From NCBI GenBank assembly GCA_020726505.1, contig JAHLEZ010000009.1, positions 1,550,001 through 1,614,000 of the forward strand: DNA of 64,000 bases, written 5' to 3'. Origin of the DNA: Leptodontidium sp. MPI-SDFR-AT-0119. Taxonomy: Eukaryota > Ascomycota > Leotiomycetes > Helotiales > Leptodontidiaceae. Positions within the stretch are counted from its first letter, which is position 1, and each line of letters begins with the position of its first letter. This document shows positions 32,864 through 43,915 of this stretch, one piece after another. The notes beneath the pieces were generated by a model, which was not told the origin of the DNA, searched no databases, and worked only from the letters and a program-made list of their open reading frames with translations. A program made the position numbers and the translations under genes.

Positions 32864-35800
32864 CTCGTCGGTTTCCTGAGTTTTTTTCGCTTTTTTTACC
32901 GACCTGCGCAAGCAGGTCGGAACCAGCAACTTGGACATACCAGCAACTTGGACACAGCGGGGCCGGCCTAATTAATTACTTTACACAACTAATTCTAGTC
33001 CGTTTGACTTGATTTTTTCATAGAAAGATGCGCGATAGTTGAAATAATAATTACCAAACAAGTGCATTAGGGTTAGGGCTAATTAATAAGGCGTTGTATT
33101 AAGTTTAATATGGTTTTTGGGTGTAGATTTGGCAGGTCTTGGCGCCTCGGGACTTCCCGCAGTTCGTTGACAGGGGTGCAAACCGCGTCCGGATTTCCCT
33201 ACTAACACGTAAAAACGCGATTTATCTTACTCACACACATACACCATTCAATCTAGACCACGAACTACGCCTACAATGGCCAAATCTACGCCTCAAATCA
33301 AGCATGGAGGGTCTAAGAGGGGCAAGAAGAAGACCTCTTTAGATGCTAGTATTGCTCGTATACGGAAGAAGCCCAAATACAAGACCCCCGCATACATGAG
33401 CCAGGAAGCTAGGATTCAAGCTGCCTTGGAGGCATACGAGAACCCCGACGACACCGATATTACCAGTCTACGTATTGCCGCTGGCGTCTTTGGTGGAGTC
33501 AGCTACTCTACGTTGAATCACCGTTATAAGAAGAGAGACAGTTCAAAGAATTTGGCTGAGAATGGAGGCCATAACAAGAAGCTAAATGAAGCTCAAGAAG
33601 CATCTTTGATATGGTATATTGATATTGCTATTGAGAGAGGCTTTCCTATGAGATATGATATGATTGTTGCCGCTGCAACTATGATATTAAGTCTCTCAAT
33701 GGAAATTTTCCAGCGAATTGGACAGAATTGGGCCAAAAGATGGGTTGATAGAATGGACGCTGCTGGCCGATATCATGCTTTACGAACTACTCCAATGGAC
33801 CAAAAGCGCAAAGATTGTATGACGATTGAAGAGATTACTGGTTGCTTTAAGAAGTTAGCTATGGTGATGGCCAAATACTCAATACATTGGAAAGATATCT
33901 TCAATATGGACGAAATTGGCTTCCGGGTCGGGTGTATTAGTAGTACAACGGTTATTACGCACAAGAACATCAGGAAGGTACGTTTTCCTACCTAAAAAGC
34001 GCTTATCCCGATGACTGAGTACGTATTAACTGTTTTTAGGTTTACACCCGTGACCCTGTCGACCGCGAATCTGTGTCAGTCATTGAGTGTATCTCTGCGG
34101 CTGGCTACGCCATTGATTGCTACATCATCATGCCGGGGGCTGTCTACCTAGAGAAGATGTTTAACAACAACTTACCTCCAGGCACAAAGATCTCTTGTAG
34201 TGAAAAGGGGTATTCAAGTGACGAGCTTGCATTGGAATGGCTCAAACACTTTGATCAACAAACCAGAGGCCGCCAACAAGGTCAATGGCGTCTCTTGATA
34301 TTTGATGGCCATGGTAGCCATATGACGTATGAGTTTATCTCTAGGTGTGAGCAACTAAAGATTATACCTTTCTGTTTAATTGCTCACTCGACACATGCTA
34401 CACAACCATTAGACGTTGCTTGTTTTCAGTCTGAAAAGCATTGGCATGGACGAGCAATTGAAGATAGAATTAGAGACGGTTGCAACACCTTCACCAAATA
34501 CACCTTTCTTCAATGCCTTCATCAAATCAGAGCTAAAACCTTCAAGAAAGAGACAATTCAGTCAGCATTCAGGCGTACCGGCATATGGCCATTAAACGCG
34601 GATGTCATCATTTCAGCTTTCAAGCTTACCCAGGATACCCAAATGGGCGATAAAAACACCGGTGGACGGGTGTACAACCATACCCTGGATGATCCATCCA
34701 ATATAATCAATGTTCCTGCATCTAACGAACCTGTATCACGCTGGGTACCAGCTAATAATCGGTTTTGGGAGGCCGAAACAGCGTCAGACGACGAATACGA
34801 CTATATTCCGTGGATTCAGGATGATGGGGCTTTCGACGATGAGCTAGAGGACGGAATCCAGCTCCCACAGCTCCCACGTGACGAAGATATCGATATTACA
34901 GACGACTTGATAGCTCCATTAGCAAGCTCTCGTATCGACGAATTACTCGATATTCAAGATTCAATGGAGGCAGTAACTCCAGAGCCAGAGCAACCTCCGC
35001 AACCTAAAGGTATAGAAGACTACGGCGATTACGGCTTTGGAAAGACGGCGGAAGATCCACGTTGGTACAAGAAGACGCCATTTTTTGATACACCATACGG
35101 AGCTAAAGGAATCAACGCACACGCCCAATTTCTGGAAACCTACGAAGATATATTATCGTCTCCATCAAAGCGACTCTCTAATAAGAAGTTCCGGAAAGGT
35201 AGTACAGTCAATGCAATATTAGGCGACGCCGCGCGCCAAGAGCTTACTTCAACCGTATCAAATAATACCTGGGGCAGCCAATCCCTTGTACTTAATGACG
35301 AAGATGGTGCTAAGAGAGTCAAATCACGCGGCGGGGGCCGTGTAATCTCCTCTGGGGAAGGGTTGCGAATCATCGGCGACAGGAACGAATCTGCCCAGGA
35401 GTCCAAACTTACGAAGCTCCGCAGAGAGGCAAATATTGCTGGAAATATATTAAAGATAGAGGAAGAGAAGGTTGCTAGAGCTCAAGCTCGACAGCAAAAG
35501 AAAGAGGAGAAGGAGACTACGAAGGTTCAAAAAAGAATAGAAAAGGCACGCATTCGGGAGGAGAAAGCTCAGGCTAAAATACAACAAAAGCTCGACAAAG
35601 CTGCGAAGATACAGGCTTTAATTAGTGCTGGGAAGAAGCCTAGGGGTCGGAAACCAAATACAATTAAAGAGGAAGAGGCTATACAGCAAGAGCCTGTAGT
35701 TATGGCCGCATCTCAAAGACCAATTCGTACCAAGAGACCAACACAAAAGGCGATTGAGATACTTAGCGACGACGAGCAAGAGGGTAGCAGTGATATCGAG

Positions 35801-36204
35801 AGCCTTGTAGAGTCAGATTTGTCCGCTGATTCCGATTCCGACGTTAATTTGACTGATAATGGTGGTGGTGGGCCTGTAGATTACGATGATTACGATTGAG
35901 GAGTGTCAAAGTTGGTGGTCGGATGGGGATTACATAAGCGAGTGCACCCGAAATCCCCTTTACTTCAATTAATTACAATACATAACATAAAATCAAATGA
36001 CGTCATCTAAGTTGTGACTAGTGCAGAAATTTATTCCGCATCTAATGGTTCATCCCCGAAGTTGATTGTATTAGTAGTTAAAAAGTTATTACTTGATTAA
36101 GTCGACCGTCGCTGTGTCCAAGTTGCTGGTATGTCCAAGTTGCTGGTGCCGACCTGCTTGCGCAGGTCGGCCACTTTAACGAAAAAAATCAGGAAACCGA
36201 CGAG
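32864..36204 (+). mobile_element. Pogo-like (Tc1/mariner) transposon, apparently intact
   Basis: 3341 bp flanked by a TA duplication (32862-32863 and 36205-36206). The ~95-bp terminal inverted repeats begin CTCGTCGGTTTCCTGA. They contain a hairpin (CCGACCTGC-GCAAGCAGGTCGG) and two tandem ACCAGCAACTTGGACA units, likely transposase-binding sites. A single spliced transposase gene is open from start to stop. The insertion lies inside an exon of the PNP/STING-like gene. Confidence 0.93.
33276..35899 (+). CDS. Pogo-family DDE transposase
   Basis: Two exons, 33276..33977 and 34040..35899, with a 62-nt GT-AG intron joining HKNIRK to VYTRDP in frame, give about 853 residues. The N-terminal part has the helix-turn-helix/CENP-B-like region (residues ~40-200; IQAALEAYENPDDTDITSLR). 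The DDE_1 catalytic core shows FNMDEIGF, LLIFDGHGSHMT and THATQPLDVACF. A long acidic stretch follows (DDEYDYIPWIQDD). Next comes a basic coiled coil (about residues 690-780, KVARAQARQQKKEEKE). The tail is acidic. No stop or frameshift is present, so the transposase is probably functional. It cuts at the terminal repeats and inserts at TA. Confidence 0.9.
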
Positions 36205-37431
36205 TATATATGCGTGCAGAGTGGGGAAGAGATAACCTTCCCTCCTTAGCAATTAGCTTCTGTATCATACAGCATCACCAGCTATTATCCGGTGTCTCTC
36301 CAGCTATTCTATTGTGTCAAAGTCACCTCAGCGTGCTAGTGATCATTACACCAGGCTCAAGGATGTGGTCTTCGGAGATGCAGCATTCAATTATGAAGAA
36401 GGAAAATGGATAGTCGAGAATGATCGCAAGGTGTTCCAGCCACAATTCAGTAAGATTGAGATGACGGCCGGAAACATTAGCAGCTTCGCCAAGAATAAAG
36501 ACGAGCCAACATACAAGTACGGTACCTACATCAGTGGCTCGGCTGTTCGTCAAGATGCAGATGGGATCTTTAAACAACTAGGTGATAATGTTTGTATAAA
36601 CCTCTCGAATCAGTTCAAGTATTCGTGTTGACGCGCGATCATAGGTTGACCGCTATATCTGTGCCCTCGACATGGAGGCCAGTGCATTCCTCATGCTCTG
36701 CACCTACTTTCACATCGGCTGCCTTGGCGTTGTCAAGGGGGTTTCGGACCTAGGCGATTCAAATACAGCCGAACATCCAGATACCTACGAGGACGCACTG
36801 AAAAAGACGGCACACGCTATTCGAAAGTGGTCTATCTACTATTTGGCGACTGTTCAATGGAAAATCAACGAAGGTATCTAGCTCCGAGCGGCCATTGAAT
36901 GGACGCATCTGACTTTCTGCAGACTTTGAGGCTGGAGCCCATATCGTCAAGGGCTATTATGACAACTTCATTCGTGTTGTTCTCGATGCCGTCGGTGGCG
37001 AACACGATGTGGCAATCAAGAAGTCACCTGGCAAAAAGGTCTGCTTTCTTATCATTTGGGACTGGACTTTGCTAATGGACTTTGGATTGGTTCACGCGAG
37101 GTCAAAGGAATGATGATCATCATGCCGGAGAATGATGACCCCCATGGTTTTGCCGAGCACGGTCATATTGCAAGAATTGTCAAAGACTCTGATCTCCTAG
37201 AGGTCACGGTTGGGGGAGTAGGACTATGTTATACCCGAATGGGTTGATATTTATTCTGACAACATACAGGGTAACTTGGCCCGCACGCTATACTACAAGG
37301 CCGGATATCTCATCGACTTCCCGCGAGTCATAAATGGCCTCGTCGAAGGGGCAGACGCGGTCCACCAAACTCGGGTGTTTCAGAGAGCATTGAAGATGAA
37401 GCCTTACTTCAAGAGCACTTTCAGCTCTGGG

Positions 37432-37640
37432 AGTCCCTTGGCTACTGTCGAGTCTTGGCAAGAGTATGAGAAGTTCCTGCAGAAGAATCCAGGTCCAGAA
37501 AAGTTTGATGAGGAGACACTACTGCTTTAGCGATCCTAGCCCCAGGCTCCCTTGGGTGTCGTTTCGTGGCAGGAGTTTACGAATTTATTGCAGAGCAACC
37601 CAGGTCTGGATCAACAACCAGAAAAAACACACGATCATCA
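37432..37640 (+). repeat. Tandem ~115-bp repeat encoding a WQEY/WQEF unit
   Basis: Two imperfect direct copies (from about 37432 and about 37546) encode SPLATVESWQEYEKFLQKNP and APLGVVSWQEFTNLLQSNP. The stop that ends the STING-like domain gene lies between them, so the second unit is currently outside the ORF. Confidence 0.6.
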
Positions 37641-39144
37641 GCAAACACTAGGCAGCGATTGGAGAGAAGCCGCTCTTGGAAAGTCCAAGCTCTTGTGTTC
37701 CAAGTAGAATCAGTGATGCGGTCTTCGACGAGCCGTACGATCAGTAGATCCATTCCAGCACATCGCCCTAGGTCTTGGAATAATTCGCGCGGCTGACATA
37801 TCCCTGGTAACCCAGCGTTCGCATGGTCACCAGAGGCAACGCAGATTGTCAAAACAGAACTGCCATAGATCTTGTCCATTAATCCGATCAACCTTTTCTT
37901 GTCCTGTTCGTCATCTTGCTGGATGCAGAGGCTGTCAACCCACAGATAACGGAAGCCTAATGATTTCGCCAAGTGTATCGAATCCTGAATTGTGCGTGGA
38001 AGAGTGTCATATATAGCGGCAAATCCTCCGTAGAGTGCAGCTGACTGGTATTTTCCCTTGATAGCATTACCATCACCGTCCTGGCCATCTCGGCGGAGCC
38101 CCAGACATAGCTTAACGCTACGTACTTTATGGATTTAACCCATGCTGTTGCAAGACGCATCTTGATAACATCAATGAACCTCATCCCATCCACATATAAA
38201 CTGTTTGACGCAAGTTCGGCATCGTGGAGAGTTTCACAAGCGAGCCCATGGCAAGACACGCAGGTATCTATCCAGCCGCGCAATAGATCTAGATTAATGT
38301 ATTGTTTGCCAACAGCCCTCCCAAGGAATGTTGGAGATCTTGTTTCCAAGCAGAGGTTCCGGAGAAGTACAACAACAGCATCCGGAAAAGCGCCTTTCTT
38401 GCTATGTAAGCGTGCGCGGCGGGTCAAGGCCTTGGAGTGTTTCTGACGCCCATGGTCTTGATTCAGGGTCATAGTAGTTAGATTCCCATTCCTCCCATCC
38501 AATTGCCAATCCAGATTACAGAGAATCCTTCCGCCATTTCTGCGCAGACCATCGTGGCCAATCCACCCGCCATCGCGTTTGTGAGTTGACTTGTACACCA
38601 GCCTGCAAAAGGGACACTCGCGCCGACGGCTGTAAATATCGTCGGGGTAACCGAGTTCGACTAACTTGAGACCAGTTCTGTCAAACGTGTACGGTGCCGT
38701 CTGTCCTGCATGTTTTCCATGGATGATGAATTTTTCGCGGGGAAGATTGAGTCTAGAGCATGCGCGGCAACGGCCATTGAGGAAATTGTTATCCTTTTCA
38801 AGAGGGCTCTCATCCTTCGAGATATTGAGTTGAGAGCGTGTGGAGTAGCTTTCTTGAGGAACGGTCACATCGTCTCCGCCACGGTCATCGCTATCAAGCT
38901 CCTCCTCATCAAGCTCCTCCTCATGCTCAAAACTATAATGGTGGTGATGATGACGCTCTTCTTCCTCCTCTTCCCCCCCTTCCTCCTCTTCATCCCTCCC
39001 ATCACCATATTGTCTCCTACCAATCTCAAACCTATCACTTCCGTGCCCCTCCCCATAAGTCCCCACCCCCCCCCCCCATTCCGCGCACCCCCATTCCGCG
39101 CACCTCGCTTCTCCCCCGACGGCAAACACTCTCTCACCGTACAC
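37577..39144 (-). pseudogene. HET-domain protein, frameshifted and truncated
   Basis: Codons from 39144 give a low-complexity Glu/His-rich N-terminus, a Cys-containing region (GRCRACSRLNLPREKF, ECPFCRLVY) and the HET start motif YVALSYVWGS. The frame must change near 38080-38100 to continue into LPRTIQDSIHLAKSLGF, RYLWVDSLCIQQDD and AWTFQERLLSNRCLVF, which ends at 37577. HET domains trigger cell death in heterokaryon incompatibility. The single-base frameshift inside the domain inactivates it. The C-terminal part beyond the HET domain, usually several hundred residues, is missing where the gene meets the tail of the PNP/STING-like gene. Confidence 0.75.
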
Positions 39145-39639
39145 GTATCTAATTACTAGCTAGTAGAAGATTCTTCTAAACTTCTCTGCCTACCTACTAA
39201 TTATCGACCTACTTGTAGCGCTGCATGGGGCATGGTCGTCGCTTTAGGACATGCGTCAGGGAGATTATTATTTCTTCAGATTAAACGAGGGCTAAAGCAG
39301 GTAATATAAATAGTAATACTTGTGACTGAACTGTGTATAAAGCTCTTGATATAATGCTTTTATTTTCCTTCTTTATTTCACAGAGGGTCCGAGGAAAGGC
39401 TAAGAACTTATAATAGTTTAATAATTACTCCTTACTTCTAAAATCTTCTAGAAAATGTTGATCATGTGCAGTGCTAATAATAACGTCCACGTAATGAATA
39501 AGTCACGCGACATGTAACTTAGGGATGAAATAATTGGCCGTTGAATCTAATGACTCGCTCTACCAAGTACGGAAGGGGGTTCGAAGTGGGTCTCGTCCAC
39601 CGCTGCAAGGCGGTAGCGAATGTTTTCCATAGAACAGTA

Positions 39640-42303
39640 ATAGTGGGTGTTGACCACCACACTTTCGCTCTCCGCGAAAGTGGGAGAAAGCAAGTTGTCC
39701 CCGGCAAGCAAGTTGTCCCCGCTCGGCATCTTCCGCCTCATCATTTTTGGTGGTAACCCCACTAAAACTTCCCCCTCTATTGATGCACCAGTGCGACAAA
39801 TATTCATCCACCCTCAATTGATTCCCTCTAAATTTAATCTCGCGTAATTTGTGATGGCTAGAATACGACGATTTCCCGCCGGCGTCGTTGAGAGCGCTTT
39901 ACTAGAGCCTGACAAGATTGATTTGGCTATCAAATGGCTTCAAGAGAACCCCGGGACACAACCTCATGAAGCTGTAGCGATTTGGAAGATCCAAAGGCCG
40001 AATTCTCTACGAAAGAAGTGGAAAAGGATTAGGGATAGATAGGAGACGTTATAGAGCGGCCAAACGATTCGGCATGGTGGACACAATAAGATGTTGACTT
40101 CGACGCAAGAAGGAGCTTTACTTGAATACTGTGCGAATCATGTAACTAAGAAAGTAAGAGGAGTAACGAAAAGGCTACTTTTTGGTTGTGTTATTCATTT
40201 GCGAGAGCAAGATCACTTGAAGAGGCCCTCCTGGCGTTGGTTCTAAACCTATTTACAGACGAATCCAAACCTCCATACGATTATAACGAAACTAATTGCT
40301 TCCCATCGAGTCGATATACATACGGAAAAGAACCTTTGGGAATGGCTACACAGAGAATATAAGCCCGTGTTGGCTTTTTGCGGTATAAAGGAGAAGGGAG
40401 ATAGTAGGAGGATTTTTAATATGGATGAGAAAGGAGCTAGAATTGCTATGCCAGCAGGGCAGGAAATCGTGGTTCCTATTGGGATCAAGGAAATGTATAC
40501 TGGAGTCCCCGAAAATCGTATATCCGTTACGATTATCGAGGCTATATGTGCTAATGGGACTACTATTCTACCTGTAATTATCGTTCCGGGTACGATGATT
40601 ATGGCCAATTGGTTCTCTAAAGAAATGAGTGGATTAGAGAAACTTACTGTCTCTGAATCTGGTTATACAAACGATGGAATCATGTTAGCCTGGTTAGACT
40701 ATTTCATTGAGCATACAGGCCAAATACTAGAATCTGAGTGGGTAGTACTTCTTTTGGATGGCCAGGTTTGCTATGAGGCAACGTAGTTTATCTTAAAAGC
40801 AAAGACTTATAAGATATGGCTCGTCAAATTTCCGTCTCATCAAACACACTTACTTCAGCCACTCGACGTAGGTTGTTTCCGTACGTGGAAACAAAATCAA
40901 CAACGATGCTTATGGGACGCCATTCGATCGTTTAAGCCGGAGTATAACTTATCACATTTTCTTGGAGACTTACTAAAGATTCGGAACGCTACTTTCACGG
41001 TTCCGACTATTAAATATGCTTTCCGCGATTCTGGTATGTGGCCATTAAGCTTCAAACGAATCAAGCAAAAGGTCAAGGAGTATGGCCGAAAGACGAAGAA
41101 GGATTTAGAGTCTCTTGAGTACGGCGAGGTCTTAACTGACTCTGATATTGAGTCCGATACAAACAGTACCGGAGAGGACGACTAGACCTTACTTGCACTT
41201 CCCTTAGAATCAGCTGATCTAATAAAGCGCCGTATGCCTGAAACGTACGTAGAGTTGAGGCATGCTTGGGAAGAATTAGACGAGAAGATTATGGTCGCTG
41301 TCTCCTCTCCTACTCGAGCCAATTTCCAATGGACTAGGCAAGCCAACGATCAAGCGTTATATCGGGCAAGTCTTGAAGAGGCCGAAGTACTTCAGGCACG
41401 TGTAATACAAGTAGAAGTTTATAAAAAGAAGCTTACTTCTCGTGTGAGTTTACAAAAAGGTGGCTCTTTACTCGCATCTGTCGCATTACAAAAGACTTAG
41501 GCCAAGGAGATAGAAATGCGGGAGAAAGTATATAAAAGTGCTTGTGGAAAGCTTCGGGCTGAAATTAATAAGATCAAGAGAGAGCGATATGACGAAGGGG
41601 TACTCGATCGGAAAGCTGAAAAAGTAAGGAGAAAGGAGGTGTTAGTTCAAGAGGCTCTCTTAAAAGCAGGTACTATTACAGCTATTCCTGTAGGGCTACT
41701 ACTTCTAATCCGAGATCGTGAGAAGGCACTATCTGACGAAGAGAAAGAGAGAGATTCTATGCGATTATTACTACTTCAAGACGCAGTTGCGCACGAGAAG
41801 TTAGCCTTGGAGGCAGAGACTGGAAAGACGTTGATTGATTACGCCGGGGACATGCTAATTGACCCTCAAATCCTAGAGGCAGAGCGTACTTTTAGAATAC
41901 GTCAAAACCTATTGGCAGCAATACATATTGGATCATCCGACGACAGCGATATTGAAGATATGGTACCGCTATCGTCGCCTTAAGGTAGATTAAATATGAA
42001 GGAAGAAATAGAAGAAGAAGTAGGAGATCAAGATATTGGAGACGGAATGGCCGTATGCAGATCCCCAGCCAAATCTGTGGCCTCAATTGACTCAATTCAA
42101 GGGCAGGACGACTTTGTACGATTCCACTAATTAGACAAATTAATATCAAAAAAATGCGCAAGAATTTGAGTGATCCTGACGTGCGTGGTTGTTCTTTTTA
42201 CTATACAAATTTAGGTGCGAGCGGGGACAACTTGCTTGCCGGGGACAACTTGCTTTCTCCCACTTTCGCGGAGAGCGAAAGTGTGGTGGTCAACACCCAC
42301 TAT
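39640..42303 (+). mobile_element. Pogo-like transposon 2, decayed
   Basis: 2664 bp with long inverted repeats. They begin ATAGTGGGTGTTGACCACCA, include a palindrome (CTTTCGCTCTCCGCGAAAG) and two tandem AGCAAGTTGTCCCCG units, and lie between TA dinucleotides. The layout parallels the intact pogo element at 32864. The transposase inside is interrupted by stops. Confidence 0.9.
39851..41983 (+). pseudogene. Pogo-family transposase, multiple stops
   Basis: An N-terminal DNA-binding piece is open at 39851-40042. The DDE core is open at 40367-40786 with FNMDEKGARI and VVLLLDGQ. After a TAG, HQTHLLQPLDVGCFRTW follows (about 40835-40890), and C-terminal coiled-coil pieces are open at 41234-41500 and 41516-41983. 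Stops fall at several positions where Gln, Trp or Arg would be expected, consistent with RIP-type change. Confidence 0.85.
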
Positions 42304-42413
42304 TATCGAATACTCTGATTTTCCCCACATATTTCCTCAATTAGCGAGGCAAAATACAAAGGCTGGACGAGACCCACCTGAAACCCCCTTTCGTACCTTT
42401 TGTACATCTCTTC

Positions 42414-43600
42414 TATACATTGCGAGAGGACATCGATTACGGGTTGGGACAATATGCTCACGTCTGGATAATCCACGCCCCCATAGCTTCTTTATTCCTA
42501 CCGTAACACTATTCTGTTCTGAACTTGGACTCTGCAGGTTCGATCTCTCATCTTCGCATTCGTTCTATTCTTTCACTATATCGTGACGTTCTGTCCGTGT
42601 GTGTGTGTACATGTGTGTGTCCCTGTACATGCACGCTGTGCACCGCCATCTCGAGGAGACGCAGCCAGGAATTGGACTCGTAAAGCCAATTGCTTCTGAT
42701 ATTTTGGGCAGTCATCCTCTCAAGACTATGCCCGCCGATGGGCGCTGCACAGGGCTGCGAAATGCGTGTCGATATCGCTGCTCGTAAGGTAACTTAGTCG
42801 AAGAGTCTATTTAGGTTGGTAGGGAGGTAGGGACGTCAATAACGTTCGCGACGTTGCGTGCTTTTGTTATGAGCGTCTGGGTCAGTGTGCTTGATAAAGC
42901 TGTGACAGTAGAGGTCAGGGTTCTACAAATAAAGTACAATGGGATCCTTAACGTATGTCCCTGTATGCCGAGAAACCCTGTATGCCGAGAACTCCCTAGT
43001 ATCTTTCAACATAACAAGGTTAACAAAGATCAAAAAGTATATAAATCATCAGAATAAAGACCTTGGCTCTTGAGCTTTGTCTATATCCAATACCTTATGC
43101 AAAGAGCTGCTGGTTACAACGTAATACCATCATTCACTCCAGGCGTAGCATTGAGCTTGACACCAGACATGCTCGGGTTCGCTTAAACTTGAGCGAATTA
43201 CGCTCAAAGTTCTATGCTCTACAGCTAGATATATGGTTATCCTATCCCGAGCGAAATAGCCAGATCTTGGACAAAAGTGTGCTTCTGTGGTGTCTTAATA
43301 CCCATCAGCTAGGGTCGACGAATACAGGCCACACTCGCTGACTATATTATCAGGCCGAAAGTAGTCTAGCTGTAATGTACCTATGCCTATGTAAGGTTCT
43401 TAACTGTTAAGCACATTCCTCTTGCGTACTTGGAGCCCATCTCGCACGAGCCTCGCCAAGCACCGCAGACAAAATTTTCAGGCCAAGGGCCATCGAGCGC
43501 CAGCTTGCAGCCTGCTCGATGTGTTTCTGTATTATGACACAAACCTCGAGCGGTGCAAAGCTTGAGGTTAGGAATTTAAAGGGGCTCTCGTTCGGACATT
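42414..43600. other. Intergenic, no gene seen
   Basis: Contains a GT-rich run near 42597-42620, an inverted-repeat end at 42949 and a hairpin-like CATCGAGC...GCTCGATG at about 43487-43519. No coding region could be supported. Confidence 0.4.
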
Positions 43601-43626
43601 GCTCTTATAAAATATTAGAGGTGATA

Positions 43627-43730
43627 AGAGCTTCGTAGTAGAGCTATAGTATCTGGGATCGATTTATATTATAAAAAAGGCTCTCTATTGAATAGGCGGT
43701 GAGGCGATGGCATAATTGTAATTTTTTAGG
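43627..43730 (+). repeat. Imperfect direct repeat, copy 1
   Basis: About 105 bp (from GATAAGAGCTTCGTAGTAGA) resemble 46396-46500 in the same orientation (from ATAATAAGAGCTCGCTAG). This is probably an internal part of the same TIR element family. Confidence 0.4.
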
Positions 43731-43915
43731 TAGGGAGGGTCTGGGGAGCCCAGAAGTAACTACTGTTTAAGATTGTTATAGATGGATATAAATATAGACA
43801 TGTATGCGAAGTCAAAATAGCTACAAAGGCAAGATGCCTATAGTTTATCCCGTCTCGGGGCGCGTCCCGCGACTCAGGGACGGATGTTAATGAAGACTCG
43901 AACTTCCTCCGACCT

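Larger units (their letters stand above)
32418..37530 (+). pseudogene. Nucleoside-phosphorylase protein with STING-like C-terminal domain, split by pogo insertion
   Basis: Exon 1 (32418..32764) begins MAAATSKLRLLKSRP and carries the PNP/MTAN-type start (LCIICAKPQEAEIIAK, VHAGVCAGY). The next exon (from 32814) is entered at a TA (32862) by the pogo element and resumes after 36206. The phosphorylase domain continues with VVFGDAAFNYEEGKW, ICALDMEASAFLM and VVKGVSDLGD, which hold the usual MEA and Asp signatures. Exons 36923..37038, 37101..37208 and 37270..37530 then form a second domain: GAHIVKGYYDNFIRVVLDAV, VKGMMIIMPENDD, RTLYYKAGYLIDFPRVI, VFQRALKMKPYF. The order and spacing of these segments match the ligand-binding domain of STING proteins (GLAxxYYxGYL, YILLP, RxY...VLEYATPLQTL). 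The assignment is by eye. Besides the transposon, an in-frame TAA near 36230 may be a further lesion. Confidence 0.6.
39570..42393. mobile_element. TA-target MITE, copy 1, split by pogo-2
   Basis: The arms 39570-39637 and 42304-42393 together make a ~160-bp element with inverted ends (CGGAAGGGGGTT...GTGGGTCTCGTCC and its inverse) and flanking TA. Its middle matches the unbroken copy at 46080-46243 in reverse orientation (AATGTTTTCCATAGAACAG and CGAATACTCTGATTTTCC). The two halves are separated exactly at the pogo-2 insertion. Confidence 0.85.

Noticed and set aside
39547..39817. Two overlapping minus-strand ORFs near 39550-39817
   Set aside because: They are explained by the MITE arm and the pogo-2 inverted repeat.
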